Below are positions 39,901 to 51,062 of a stretch of DNA of 64,000 bases, piece by piece. The position numbers and the translations under genes are program-made. The first letter of the stretch is position 1, and every line of letters begins with the position of its first letter. The DNA is from Phallusia mammillata (lineage: Eukaryota > Chordata > Ascidiacea > Phlebobranchia > Ascidiidae). The notes below the pieces were generated by a model that was not told where the DNA came from, did no database searches, and saw nothing but the letters and a program-made list of their open reading frames with translations. Where the stretch lies: the NCBI GenBank assembly GCA_003260075.1, contig QLIY01000104.1:33406-97405 (forward strand), written 5' to 3'.

Positions 39901-42053
39901 ACTATGGCGTCACAAACGTACCTTCCCACGTGACCCGCAAGTTCAGTCACGTGACATTTTCCTTCCCGCCAATTTCTCTTCATGACCTTGTCCTCTTTGT
40001 AACTTGACCTCCAGCCCCCCAACAGGGGCGTGCACACTGGTCGCACCCCCATCCGGGTTTCCAGGCATTTTCTCTTCCATATAAAGTTGTTGTAACATAA
40101 TTTACGCCAAGTCGTCGAAACCTACGTAACAATCAAATCGCGGTCGGTTTGTGATGCCATAAAATTGCCAATAAAATCTAAAAACCTGTCACGGAATCAC
40201 TTTGTGTTTTGCTTTATCTACAATAACCGGTTAAAGTGATTTTACAAGTCAAGTTTTTTTTATAACATTGTATGCAGTGGTGGGAGTCAGCCGGTTCGAA
40301 CCGGTTCTATAGAACCGTTTCACGAAATTTTATGAGATCAGCGAACCGGTTAGCGAAATTTTATGAGATCAGCAAACCGGTTACTGGTTACTGTCAATGG
40401 ACTTTTTGTAACAGAACCGGCGGAAAAATATGACTTTTGTGATAGAACTGGCTGACAAAAAAATTTGAATCCCACCACTGAAATGTTTTTCAAGCCAAGT
40501 TTTTTATAACATTGTAAGTTAAGGGACCCAATAATTGTTACCTTGGAGCAGTTGCTGAGGTCGGTAGGAGTGAGGAAGGACAGAATATAATGTGACAAGT
40601 TTGAAGGTAGAAGAGCCAACATGTCCCGATGTGATCTCACTGACAAGAAGTTAGCGACGAAATAAAGTTGGCGGGCGTCCAATTTCATCAAAGCCAACCG
40701 GAAGAACGTCGCGCGCTGTGATCCTGCGTCATAAACAAGCTATTGTCAGATTTGTATTACGAAAATTGTCAGGGAAAGTTTAGACTTTGGAGAAAACAAA
40801 TTTTTGTATTTTGCATCTTCGGTTGCTAAGGACAACATTCTCCGGAACAAAAAACCAAGAAGAGATAGATCGTGAAACATCAAGAATTTTAAACACCGCT
40901 ATTTAATTGTAAAAAAAGCTACTATTTTTAGTCGTTTCCACTTACAAGACAACAACTTTTTTTTTTAAATAACATATGAAAACTTATCAAAGAACTGGTT
41001 AAGGTTCTGGTTTTAAATCGAAATCACACCTGACCAGTTGTTGAACCAGCGGTAAAGTAGAGTAGCATTGTTGGGCGTCGAGTCTATGACCTTCACACGA
41101 CCTTCATCAGCTTGTAAATGTCGTCTCACCTGCATCGCCGTCATCCTACAAAACCACAAAAGTGTCAAGTTTATTTGAACCACCCCCAAAACGGTGCTGT
41201 TGTTAAATCAGGACTTTTCAGGCCCTTTACTTTAATGCATATTTTTATGCCACTTTAAAAAAAAAGTTATTTTAGGTCACAAACACAACCTAATTCAACC
41301 AATCTTGACCAAGTTCGCTTATGAAATATTTGGAGATAAAATTGTTTTTGTCTTCAATGCATCTGTCTACAATAGGGTGTTATTACCTATTTTCACATTT
41401 GAACGAGCAAACATGAGATTTCTAACGCGAGGTTTGCTGTGAAAATCGAACATTTTAACATTTTAACATTTTAACCAGTTTAAGCAACTCTATTTTGTTA
41501 ATGTGGGGGGGGGGACGAGGTTTGCTGTGAAAATCGAACATTTTAACATTTTAACCAGTTTAAGCAACTCTATTTTGTTAATGTTTGTGTGGACTTCAGA
41601 AATCATTGGACTCACCAGTTTGCTTTTGGATTTTCGTAACTTGATTTGACATGATCGATGGGAGTTGTTAAACTTCTCCTGTGATGAAGATTCGGGAGTC
41701 GGAAGGGAGAGTCCAATCCTCCGCTGTCCTCACTCTCTTCATCATCATCTCCTTGTCTCTCTTCCGCGTTAATCTGGGTCAGAAAAAATAATTTTGTGAT
41801 TAAGTTCAGTTGATATTTTGCTTGATGAAACAGAACATAGTGTGCTACTAATCAGTAATAATTTTCAATTTGTTCTGAACTTTATTTGTTTTTCTGCAAA
41901 TTTTGGAATTAAAATCTTTAAAAGGAGGATTTATAGCTTATTTTAATGATAAATACTAAGATGAATATATTCATACTGGGCTATCGAACTGGCGATCCCC
42001 TACTAGGAAGATGACATGTGCAGCATACGAGGCAGGCAACGGTGCTTGTGATT

Positions 42054-42124
<71 letters not shown>

Positions 42125-45100
42125 GCGGATTCACCACTGTGCCTGTGTAGCTCAGTTAGTAGAGCGCGAGTCCCAGAAAGACTCATGTCATGGGTTCGAA
42201 TCCCACCGCAGGCTAGATTTTTTTCTGTGCCTTACCACATGTGAATGCTTAAGAGACTGGCTGATTAGGTATAGGCCTGGCGTACTATGACTGATTGATA
42301 AATATAGATATTTAATATTGTAGAAGGAATATAGTTACATCAAATCATACCTTGGGCAGAAGTCGGAAATGGGATTTAACATCTTGTTCGTTTCTGAGAT
42401 AGACACTTTTTGCTCGATGATATCGTTGTATTGTTCGATTCCTTGTCAATCTTTGTCGAGTTGAACGAGATATCTCAGTGCTGAGAGGTGTGAAAAACTC
42501 GTCCGGGTAACGCTCTCTTGCTGGAAACAACAGTATAGTTGTGATAAAACCTAGTTGTTTTTTTAACCGCCCAAAAATCAAATAAAAAACAATCGAACTA
42601 ATTATGACAAAAACATCGTAACAAAACCGCTGGAAGAGCAATGTTTGTTTGTTTGTACACATTATGCCTGCAGGCAATAGCTTAATGATTCCAAATAGTT
42701 GTTATTGTTTCGCAAGAAAAAAACAATTTAAACCCATAAAGGATTCATTTAACAGTAGAATTACTGAACACTTTCAATAAAAACAATTGTTTAAACAGGA
42801 TGTTTCAACCAGTTTCAAAACTACATAGAAAAGATGCCGCACCTTGCTTAAACAAAAAAGGTGTTTGTTCAGGCAGGTTGGTGGATTAAATTCAATACAT
42901 AGAAAGCTAAACAAATATTATCAATAAAACATTACAAAGGAAGACAAATAAATCAACTAAGTCATACAACTTTATTGAATACAACCTTGGTCCACATAAT
43001 CCACCCAGCGTAAAGTAATAAAAAACTGGCTCAAAAATTAACAAGACATTTTTTTTTGCAAGAAAAGTTTTTGTTTAGTTTATTTGTAAACAAAATTGAT
43101 CAGAGAAAATGCAAAAACAGAAAATGCCATGAATCATTATGTGAAACCCAGCTCAAAAACATACCAATTAGATTACCAGTGGTGCAAAATGGATTTGCAC
43201 ACATTAAATCAAGTCCAATCATTAAAGTTCAAGTTATATATTGGCTAAAATTAGTTTAAACTCTTCTCATATTTTGCCAACGCACTATTAAGTGGTCGAT
43301 CCAGTTATAATGCCTGGGGCAAAATTTCACCAGTCGTGGCATTTTTACAGTTCTTGGATAACAGGCATAACCATAAAACGTAGCTGGCTGTAAAACATGC
43401 CCAAGAATGGCAAAGGGGTTGTAAAATAATTGTTTGAACAGAACAATTTGGCTCAAGACTGAACATGTTGCATAGCAACTGGAAGTTAAGCGAAGAATAT
43501 TTATGAATGAAGTTTAACTTAAACAGCTGGTTAAGCCACAGGGTTTGTTCTGATAATTCATGTTGGTTGACTTAATTAGATACAATTATCAGTAGTTAAG
43601 AAAAGAAATCAAGTTATTACAGGAATGCTTTTGTGACATTCCAGTGTTAACAGCATGATTAACTTAGCTATAGGTCAATGGGTCAGATGACTAAATATAA
43701 GATACTGGTGATGCTGTAAAGGCAAAATATATTTCTCTTAAAGTCTTAAGGATACATGACTTGATGTTCTTCATTAACTTGTTTTAAATTAAGCAGATCT
43801 TTAATTTTTGGCTGCTTTAAAAATGGTGCTGGTATTTATCGCAAGTTTTATATAAAAACAAATTGAATGAAATTTATACCAAACAAAAGCGCAAAGACAG
43901 TTAAAGTTTTAACATGGATTCCCACCCACTAACAAGTAGCATTGAATCGTTTTCATGTTAAAGTGGAATTGTACAGAGAGCTGTGTAACTTGATACCAAC
44001 CCAAGCTTGTAACTGAACAAAAGCATTCCAGATCAGTTTGACCATTTAAGTGCCTCAGAAAGTGAAAAGACAATCAACAAAATGTATATCAAGCTGGGAT
44101 AAATAAAAATAAAAAATATTACACACTGAATAGTGTTTTTAAGTCTAACTTGTTTTTTTTTGGGGGGAATGAGCATTTATCCATGCCTTCCATTTTTGTT
44201 TTGGTTCAAACTTTTTATTTTGGTTTAATACAAAAGTATTGAAGTTACAAACACTTTGACATGTTTGTTATAGATTATATAACTTCACTTACAATTGTAC
44301 ATAAAATCTCTGTGCAACACTGGTTGGGTTGAAGTCCAAAGTAGTTGAAATTGAGAATAATTTCCCAACAGAATTAAATGCTCCAGAATCTTGCATCTCT
44401 GCAACAAAAATAATAGTTTTATGGCACATTGCAACAAATTCACTGTGTTAATTTGACAATTTATCACAACTATCTTGAACCATGTCCACATCGTTAGTGT
44501 CTGGTTTGTCTTTTATCACAAAACAAGAAGTTATGGTATATTTATTCTGGGAACCATTCCCTAATTTGCTTTCATTCTTGTAACGATTTCCACCTTTCGT
44601 ATTATGTATCAAAAGTTTGGAAACGTTTTTTTTAACATTTAAAGTCAAGAAAAAATTTGTAGTAAGATTAAGAAAATATCCTTAGAAATGGAGGTAAACA
44701 TTGCTATCAGAGAACATTGGGTATTTAATATCTAGCCCACAACTAGACTACATCAAGTTTATAGAACTTTTCTGGCAAATGTAATTTTATTCCGACGTTT
44801 CGACATCTTATACAGGTCGCCTTTATCAGGGTAATTTTTTTTCCTTTGTTTATCGAGCACTGTATACTAGTCGCATTCAGTGTTATTTACCCTGATAAAT
44901 ACGACCTGTATAAGACGTCGAAACGTCGGAAATAAAAAGCATTTGCCAAAAGGACTCTATAAACTTGATATTATGCCTGGCAGTAATAGCTTATGAATAG
45001 ATTACATGATTATTCAATAAAAATATTCAGTTGTAACCTTGTCTAGAAATATTATCCCACCAACCTCATCATGTGACCAATTTTCGAACCAAATCGCCAA

Positions 45101-45307
45101 CTCATCAAGCTGCTTCTCAAACTCCACATTCACAGCAGTTTTATTTCCCAGGTTTTCATCGAAGTTTAGGTTATCCGATTCATTGTTACATTGCTCCTTG
45201 TGTTTCCATCTTCCGTATTTGTTGCTCGATTTGTGGGAAAATCCAACAACAGGAAATTCTACTGCCTGGATTTCCGAGGTCGCGTGAGGGTCAACTTCGG
45301 ACGTCAT
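27914..45307 (-). CDS. F-box/WD40-repeat protein (Fbw type), 13 exons
   Basis: Predicted substrate receptor of an SCF ubiquitin ligase: the F-box binds Skp1 and the WD40 propeller binds the target. Minus-strand exons: 45307-45065, 44398-44293, 42520-42351, 41773-41616, 41145-41030, 40723-40542, 40121-39922, 39701-39587, 38877-38689, 31790-31668, 29049-28865, 28578-28477 and 28046-27914. All are GT-AG, the phases close, and 2022 coding bases give 673 residues. The F-box lies about residues 297-344 (MLALLPSNLSHYILSFLTP, then VSTTWRKLCYNNFIWKRKC). The Fbw linker RNWREGKCHVTELAGH follows. Seven WD repeats cover 385-673, e.g. ASGSYDRTVKVW, ASGSHDRTVKLWD and SASYDETIRVWD. The N-terminal half holds two similar motifs (IWFENWSHDERCKI near 73 and YRWFNNWSGSQRATFF near 259) and an acidic stretch. 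Which vertebrate FBXW it matches is not clear. A three-codon upstream frame (ATG AGG TAA) lies three bases before the start. Confidence 0.92.
29843..30606. mobile_element. 764-bp element with 145-bp terminal inverted repeats
   Basis: 29843-29987 is inverted at 30462-30606 almost perfectly. Both ends start TGACCTACGCGATCCTGGCA reading inward. The sequence AATAG flanks both sides and may be a target duplication. The 474-bp centre has no convincing coding frame. A non-autonomous DNA transposon, superfamily unknown, in intron 10 of the F-box/WD40 gene. Confidence 0.7.
31500..31640 (-). mobile_element. Dispersed repeat family 1, minus orientation
   Basis: Reverse-complement copy: GAACTCTTCTGGCAATTG, then CCGACGTTTCGACGTCCTAT, CCATCAGGG, and CGCGTAGTACAGTGCACG. 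It ends about 28 bases before the exon at 31668-31790, so it sits in intron 10 close to that exon's donor. Confidence 0.7.
33826..37508 (+). CDS. SLC16/monocarboxylate-transporter-like MFS protein, five exons
   Basis: Twelve-pass transporter of the MCT family, predicted in the plasma membrane; the substrate cannot be read from sequence. Exons: 33826-34027, 34478-34618, 35214-36053, 36603-36988 (containing an inserted artefact) and 37360-37508. All introns after the first ATG exon are phase 1. Removing the artefact gives 540 residues. The family signature DGGWGW is at residues 10-15 (with PP before it), and the second motif YFDKRRALVFGIGSMGSPLG lies near 132. A long acidic cytosolic loop (with DDDD and a KNKQHKND segment) separates TM6 from TM7, as usual for MCTs. 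The C-terminus is short (KFGIKRSWDKSRA). The gene is nested on the opposite strand inside intron 9 of the F-box/WD40 gene. Confidence is high for the family and low for the exact member. Confidence 0.92.
34690..34845 (-). mobile_element. Dispersed repeat family 2
   Basis: Contains CCATATACGGATCCATTC, AATAACGGCCCAAAACAACG, GACATGCTTTATTGTTCAAA and CTCATGCCATCATCAGTGAT, matching the copy at 53165-53412. Lies in SLC16-like intron 2. Non-coding. Confidence 0.65.
36176..36375. mobile_element. hAT-type non-autonomous element
   Basis: A 200-bp insertion flanked by a perfect 8-bp duplication GGTTAGGA (36168-36175 and 36376-36383), the size typical of hAT transposons. It begins CATGGGTCGGCAACCTTTTT and ends in GGACCGGCGCTG, with GCGGACCGG repeats inside, all typical of hAT MITEs. 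It lies in SLC16-like intron 3. Confidence 0.8.
36884..36988. other. Misassembled SLC16 exon: N plus misplaced 72-bp copy
   Basis: At 36884 there is an N. It is followed by 72 bases (36885-36956) identical to 39045-39116, which lie in intron 8-9 flank of the surrounding F-box/WD40 gene. Then the exon end restarts (GGGTTGGGATACTGCTCGGC is present on both sides). Deleting the insert restores the frame GGVGILLGPPLTG and a proper donor at 36989. Confidence 0.85.
37868..38038 (+). repeat. 28-bp minisatellite, about six units
   Basis: Consecutive units of GTTTGTTGTCTGTGTGTTGT followed by TGTTTTAG, differing at one position (GGTTT or GTTTT). It lies about 360 bp 3' of the SLC16-like stop and may be in its 3' UTR. 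Confidence 0.85.
38440..38685. repeat. Haplotype duplicate around a poly-G next to WD40 exon 9
   Basis: About 110 bp at 38441-38549 is repeated at 38569-38680 across a poly-G at about 38551-38560. The left copy stops at the same point where exon 9's donor region begins. The exon itself is intact on the right side. Confidence 0.75.
40275..40481. mobile_element. MITE with CAGTGGTGGGA terminal inverted repeats
   Basis: Ends are CAGTGGTGGGAGTCAGCCGG and GAATCCCACCACTG. Inside are inverted ACCGGTT-rich segments and a 28-bp direct repeat (AGCGAAATTTTATGAGATCA). A related half element is at 51063-51219. The ends resemble hAT MITEs. It is flanked by a longer imperfect direct repeat (about 30 bp, ending TTTTTTATAACATTGTA) rather than an obvious 8-bp duplication. 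Lies in intron 6 of the F-box/WD40 gene. Confidence 0.7.
41429..41584. repeat. Haplotype duplicate around poly-G in intron 4
   Basis: The 70-80 bp ending in TCTATTTTGTTAATGT before the G run at about 41506-41514 is repeated after it, minus one extra ATTTTAAC unit. The two copies differ by that small repeat, as alleles would. Confidence 0.7.
42055..42123. other. 69-base poly-G assembly gap filler
   Basis: A pure G run, no duplicated flank, inside intron 3 of the F-box/WD40 gene. Poly-Gly or poly-Pro frames through it are artefacts. Confidence 0.75.
42141..42214 (+). tRNA. tRNA-like sequence, probably a pseudogene or SINE head
   Basis: It has a seven-pair acceptor (GCCTGTG with CGCAGGC, one G-T pair), a D-arm TAGCTCAGTTAGTAGAGC, and a T-arm GGGTTCGAATCCC. 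The anticodon arm pairs as GAGTC/GACTC around the loop CCAGAAA. That loop has C where the invariant U33 should be, and there is an extra base between the D and anticodon stems. So a working anticodon cannot be assigned. Its 3' half recurs at 4261-4300. Length 74. Confidence 0.5.
44757..44995. mobile_element. Head-to-head inverted pair of family 1 repeats
   Basis: 44757-44840 is a minus-strand copy (TAGAACTTTTCTGGCAAATG through TTTATCAGGG). 44842-44995 is a plus-strand copy (CCTTTGTTTATCGAGCACTG through ATTATGCCTGGCAGTAATAG). Together they form a long imperfect hairpin. Lies in intron 1 of the F-box/WD40 gene. Confidence 0.7.
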
Positions 45308-46517
45308 TTTTACCTCATTTTGTCAAAAGGAAGAACTAAAAATGTAAGTCGTCAAAATTTATTTTAGTTCTTAAAATCTCTTTTATTACTTTCAGTTTTT
45401 ATTGAAGATGTTTAATGAATTTTAATGCTGAACAATTTGTTTTCCTTTTTGATTTTAACACTTAGGTTAAAGAGCCAACTAATTCTCTGCAAACATCAAA
45501 ATAATAAACAAAAAAATGGAAAAATAAACACAGTAATAAGAAGGAGTTTGTTTGTGTAACTGTTTAAATTTATTTAAAGTTATAAAACGTCTTAACAAAA
45601 GAAGGGTACAGTTAAACTCCAACAATTTTGTTTAATTCTTTTTAAACATTCTTCATATTTAACAGCTCTTTCAAAAACCACACTAGGTTTTATTTCCAAT
45701 TAAAAAATCAACAAGTTACCAATTTGAGAATTCAAACAACAACAAACAAAACAAACAAAAGCAACTACACTATAATGTTCTGTTTCTACAAAGAACAACA
45801 GAAATGATCACAAACTTGACTTCAAGCACACGAACAACTTTCGCTCAAGTGCCCTCAACAAACCACTCAACAAACCCACTCAACTTATTCAGCACCTCTA
45901 GCTTGTTGTGAGTTGGGGGATTTTTTTCAACAACCCTCCAAATGTCTCGCATCACTGGCTATGAGGGTGCTGGAAGCATTCAAGCGTGTCATTTTTTCCA
46001 GTCATTTTTTGCACCTTCACAGCATTTACTTTACTCTAATCTTTAAACTTATTTAATACAGTAGAACTTAAAAATGTGGTAAAGTCGAAACAATCATTTT
46101 AAGAAACAAAAATCAACGGAAAACGGCAACCATTAAACCGGAAAGACACGCGGCAATTGTTCTATGACGTCATTGTATTCTTCTTTTATTGTCGCATGTT
46201 GTATTGTTACGAAATAAACCGGACAATTGACCACTGTAAGCAGGTTTTGTTTCAAACATTTTACTGTAGATTCAAGCTTTTCATTTAAATCTGTAAATGT
46301 GCTTAGCTTTGTTTTACAATAAGCTGTCAGTTTGTTCATTATTTAGTGATGGATTATGTTACAAAATCCTACGTCCGGTCCGGTTGTTTTGTAGCGTGGA
46401 ATGGGAATAAGCACGGCACAAGTTTTAAATTAAATCTATGCTGCATCGTTTTTTGTTTTAAAAATGTAAAACAGTTATTTTGTTTTCAGTCTAACTCTTG
46501 TATTTATTCAGAAAATT
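45308..46517. promoter_or_regulatory. Divergent upstream region of F-box/WD40 and SLC35C1
   Basis: About 1.2 kb separates the two divergent start codons (45307 minus, 46518 plus). It should carry both promoters, though no TATA or other element is diagnostic. A GC-richer patch near 46370-46390 (ACGTCCGGTCCGGTTG) lies upstream of SLC35C1. The interval also contains a small open frame at 46133-46339. Confidence 0.4.
46133..46339 (-). CDS. Small open frame, 68 codons, unknown
   Basis: A minus-strand ATG (46337-46339) opens a 68-codon frame beginning MNKLTAYCKTKLSTF and ending YNDVIEQLPRVFPV. Its residue composition (Glu, Lys, Asp, Leu; few runs) looks more protein-like than the AT-rich chance frames around it, and the first half could form a helix. 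It starts 179 bp from the SLC35C1 ATG in divergent orientation, so the two could share a promoter. I do not recognise the family. It may be a complete micro-gene or the first exon of something larger. Confidence 0.35.
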   Translation of the reverse strand: MNKLTAYCKTKLSTFTDLNEKLESTVKCLKQNLLTVVNCPVYFVTIQHATIKEEYNDVIEQLPRVFPV

Positions 46518-49500
46518 ATGCCAGAAAACAAGGAAGAATCAGAAGAAAACATGAGGAAGGAATCGTTGTTAACGAAATATATGAGAGTTGTTGGTGTTGT
46601 GGCGTTGTACTGGTCAGTCAGCATCAGTCTCGTGTTTCTCAACAAATATCTTTTAAAGGTGAATACATGCAAGTAAAAAACATGTTTATTTGTCACAATG
46701 AACCTATTTTTTTAACCGGGACTAATTTTCTACACTAAAACATGCTATGTGCTATATTTAAATGTTTGTCTATAACAGGGATGGGCAACCTGCGGCCCGC
46801 GACTCGTATTTTGTTTTCATCGGCCGGACGGAAAATAAGCGTTAAAGCCCATTTTTATACCAAAGAGTTGTTACATTAAACGTTGATAGTTATCAGTTGA
46901 TTACTAAGAATAGGTTATGTTACATACAAAGACAAAATCATTGTGTGTTTGACTTTGCCTACACTACCATGTTAATGCATGATCATCGTTGCGGCCTGTC
47001 TCCGTAATATCGCTAGGTTGCCCACCAATGGCCTATAAGATGAGTACATAAAAGAACAAGAAATGTTTGTTTGGCACAATGAAGCTGTTCTTTGTTAGGC
47101 GGAAACAAATAATAATTTTGCCTCGACTTTTTTCTACACTAAAAACATGCCACGAGCTATGTTTAAATGTTTGTTTATTTTTTAGAGCGATGACTTGAAA
47201 CTGAATGCTCCGCTTTTTGTGACTTGGTTTCAATGCGTCGTCACAGTTGGATTATGTTATTTATGCAGTTACATCGCTTCAAGGTAAACCCATCAGTCTA
47301 AATTATAAGTTTGTGTTGATTTAAACATTGACTTGAATCATTTTGACTGACCCTTTTTTTGGTGAATTAAATTAAAATCACATTTTTCTGAAAGATGTAC
47401 AATGGCAATGCTCAAATGACTAAACCTGCTAAAAATATTGATTTCAGTACACCATAACTACATATATATATCCTTTAAAGATGCAAGGGTAGAGAATTAA
47501 TCCGGAATCCGGATATCATTTCTGCACAATTAAAACTTGTAGTAGATGAGATATATGTTTCTGTTATGGTGCTACATAGCATCACCCAATGTATTCATTT
47601 TAAAAGTTAGTCTTTATTTTCCAATTCTTTCACATTTTCAGGTGCCCCGGATCCATCACATTTCCCACACTCATGTTTGACCAGAAATTATCACGAGAAG
47701 CGCTTCCCCTGAGTGTCGTGTTCGTGAGCATGATTACTCTCAACAATCTCTGTTTGCTTGAAGTTGGGATCGCTTTTTACACAGTTGCAAGATCTCTTGT
47801 CACTATTTTCAGTCTCATCTTTACATATTTTATATTGGGTGAGTGATGTTGTTTTGTTGCAGATTAAAACCAATTGCCTCTGCACTATTTTTGCAAGGAT
47901 AAACTGAGGGCTTTTTTGACAAAACAAAATAATGTTATAAGCTGATCAGTAAAAAAAGTTCGAAGCACCAATGGAAACATAATTTATAAATCTATAAAAA
48001 TATTTTTTTTTGTTACTAGCCCTCTAGTAGTGGCTCAAAAAGCAACAACCGTATTTTTAAGTTGACTGCATAATGTTGCAGATAATCAGGCTGATGAAAA
48101 GACATTTTAATTGCGCCATAACTAATTTTCGGTAGTTGAACTAACAACATGTGATCGTTTGTTTTTTGCAGGAAAGAAGACAACAGTTCCGGCCCTGGTA
48201 TGTTGTGCGATCATCATCGGTGGATTCTTCCTTGGTGTCAATCAGGAGGGAGAATCATTAGGTAAACCTGCCTAGATGTTTACTTAGTTTGGTTTTAAAC
48301 AATGCCTCGAATTTGAGTTGGAAACATGTTGCCTATAAAAGAGCTTAGCCATATGGTTGCTGTTAGTTGCTGCATAGTTTTTCAAAATTGGTTTTATTTT
48401 GTGGGATAAACCCTGAAACATTCAAAACAGACCAACAATAATTGCACATAAGTTACAGTTTGCTACCCAAACATTCCAATTCATTAGACATCTGCTTTAA
48501 TATGTAACCTCCATTGGGATTTGAACCCAGGGCAGGATTTGAACCCGTTTACAAAGACCTACACAAGCTTAAATGTGAGCCCGTCGAAAGTTAAATCTCA
48601 TGCACCGTTGCCTGACCCATATACTGTACATGTCAGCTTCTGTAAAGCTTAAAATACAAATGAAAAAAAATCTACATTTGTTTTATGCAGATGGATTGTC
48701 TGTGAAGGGAGTTATTTATGGAGTCGCAGCTAGTGCCATGGTTGCACTCAATGCAATTTACATCAAAAAAGGGGGGGGGGTCTACATTTGTTTTATGCAG
48801 ATGGATTGTCAGTGAAGGGAGTTATTTATGGCGTCGCAGCTAGTGCCATGGTTGCACTCAATGCAATTTACATCAAAAAAGTGCTGCCTTCAATGGATGG
48901 TGACATATGGAAGCTGACTTATTACAACAACATCAATGCTTGTTTTATTTTCCTTCCTCTTATATTGCTCTCTGAGGTAAATTCACGCTGTTTTTTAACC
49001 AGTAGTTCTGTCGTTGTGGTTTTAGCAAGACATGTCCACATACAAACGGCCTGTTAAGAGTCAAACCAAGAGAGTTGTCAGTTCAATTTGTAACACAATT
49101 GTTCACTATCATTTAAAAGGGTTCTTTTATGCAATAACATGTGTGTGTGTGTGTTTGTCATGTTTTAGCTAAAAAGCAATTTTGTTTGTACATAGGTGAG
49201 CGAGTTGTGGAACTTCACGAGACTATTTGACGGAATATTCTGGATGTACATGTGTGCTTCCGGCTTCTTTGGTTTCATCATGGGTTTCGTAGTCGGACTG
49301 GAAATTAAAGTAACAACCCCAGTGACTCACACAGTTAGCGGAGTCGCCAAAGCCTGTCTTCAAACAGTTATAGCTGTCATGTATTATCAGGAGGTAAGAG
49401 AATTAACATGACTGGAACAAGTTAATGTTTTTTAGAGGGGTTGGCTTCTTAACTTGAGTCGCTGTTACATACAAACATAGAAGTACAATCCCGTAAAATG

Positions 49501-49976
49501 CACACACATTTCATATCCCACAGTTTTTTTAACCTATGGACCTTTTGCGCCATGATATTTTGCTTTAATTTCAGCAAACAAAATAAGCTCAAATGAAATC
49601 CAATGGTTAGTATACACATTTCACAGTCTTTGTGCAATAAGAATAAGCTATTATTATGCAAATATATAACTTCATATATAAATTTCATATCATGCCTGGC
49701 AGCAACAGATTAAGTATATGACTTCATTCATCCGAACAAGGCCTTGTCTAGCCTAAACAGGGATTACAGTCACCAACTTAGCTGTGTTGTTAACTGACCT
49801 ATATCATTGTTTAGATTAAAACTGCATTGTGGTGGGTTTCAAATCTGTTGGTTCTGGCTGGAACTGGAAGTTATTCAATCGTGAAAAGTCTTGAAATGAA
49901 AAAAGACCATCAGCTGTCAAGCAACAAGGTCACAGATGAAAGATCGGACAAGCAAGAAAAACAACAGCTGGTTTAA
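46518..49976 (+). CDS. slc35c1: GDP-fucose transporter 1, seven exons
   Basis: Golgi nucleotide-sugar antiporter that imports GDP-fucose for fucosylation; nearest human relative by recall is SLC35C1. Exons: 46518-46658, 47186-47283, 47642-47838, 48172-48261, 48801-48976 (a duplicate copy starts at 48691), 49196-49393 and 49815-49976. Phases close: 1062 bases, 353 residues (human about 364). Diagnostic stretches are [97 protein letters not shown] and [11 protein letters not shown], in the same order and spacing as in the family. Ten membrane helices are expected. The ATG follows an acceptor-like TTTATTCAG by six bases. A likely polyadenylation signal is at 51565. Confidence 0.96.
46776..47030. 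mobile_element. hAT-type MITE in SLC35C1 intron 1
   Basis: It begins CAGGGATGGGCAACCTGCGG and ends GGTTGCCCACCAATG, imperfect inverted ends of hAT type. It is flanked by GTCTATAA (46768-46775) and GCCTATAA (47031-47038), an 8-bp duplication with one change. 255 bp, non-coding. Confidence 0.8.
48670..48800. repeat. Duplicated SLC35C1 exon 5 start around poly-G
   Basis: 48671-48769 (acceptor plus the first 80 bases of exon 5) is repeated at 48781-48880 after a short poly-G. Two substitutions are visible, both synonymous (TCT/TCA Ser, GGA/GGC Gly). Only one copy belongs in the gene. The right copy continues into the full exon. Confidence 0.85.
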
Positions 49977-51062
49977 AGTCACTGTGGATTTTTTAACTTA
50001 TATTAAACTACTATAGTTGTGAAGCAGATCAGTTTCAGCTCAGTTATTGAAACTGACCCGGTCAGCAATGTGTTAGTGAACAGAACATGTCAGAGTCTGT
50101 GAAACATGTGGCGATCCATATTTGTAATTCATAATGTTTTGAAACTGACTTCTTGCCATTTATATACTTAGAATCTTGTTGAAACCAGGGCTTGTCAACG
50201 TATATTGCACCATTTATCTCTTGGTATCTTCTAGAATTGTGGCTGCAATAATATTTGTCATACGGAACATCAGATTATTACGTTTGTGGATAAAAAAAAA
50301 GTTTCAAGTGGCCTATTCGGTAAAAAGGTCGAGAAGCCCTGGTTTTAACTGACATTCCTTTGTTTTTTGTTACCATTCTATGATACTACCATTGCCCACT
50401 TTTTTGGAGGTAGATTTTTAGAAAATGGGACGTAGACCATTTCTACACATTGTGTTGTTGTTTTAGTCTAAAATACTTTAGGTGCTCTATGATAACTATA
50501 GATAAAATTACATTGTTAGCTAGCGTTTTTGCTGTCATTTATAAGCTCTTTATGCTTGTTTCAACACACCATGCTTCTATTTAATTACCCCAATATGCAC
50601 ATGTAGACGATTATAAGTGACAGTCACATCAAAATGATTTTCCTACTTTTAAGTTTGAGTTTCCCCTCCATGTCTACAAGACTTTTCTGTTTGTCTTCAA
50701 CTTTTAGAAAAATGCTAGTTTAGTATTTAGTTTTGTTTTATTGCAGTGCATAGTTGTTTTCATTTCAAACAGAAGCACTTTGAAACCCTCTTTTTGTGTC
50801 AATTGTACTTCAACTTCAAAATTTTTGCAAAGTCGGGCTACACAAAATTGGTTAAGAGGGTGCAGTTGGCCTGAGCAGCTACTGTTGGTGGTTGTCACCC
50901 TATTTGTTTAAACGACTTTTTTTGTAGTTTTGCAAATTGTAAACTGGGTATATCTTAGTTTTTCCAAACTTTCTCTGCGCCAATACCATATACTTTACTT
51001 TATTTAGGTTAGGTTGACCTGACTCTTTGAAAAATATCACATCAATAGACATTATTTTATTT

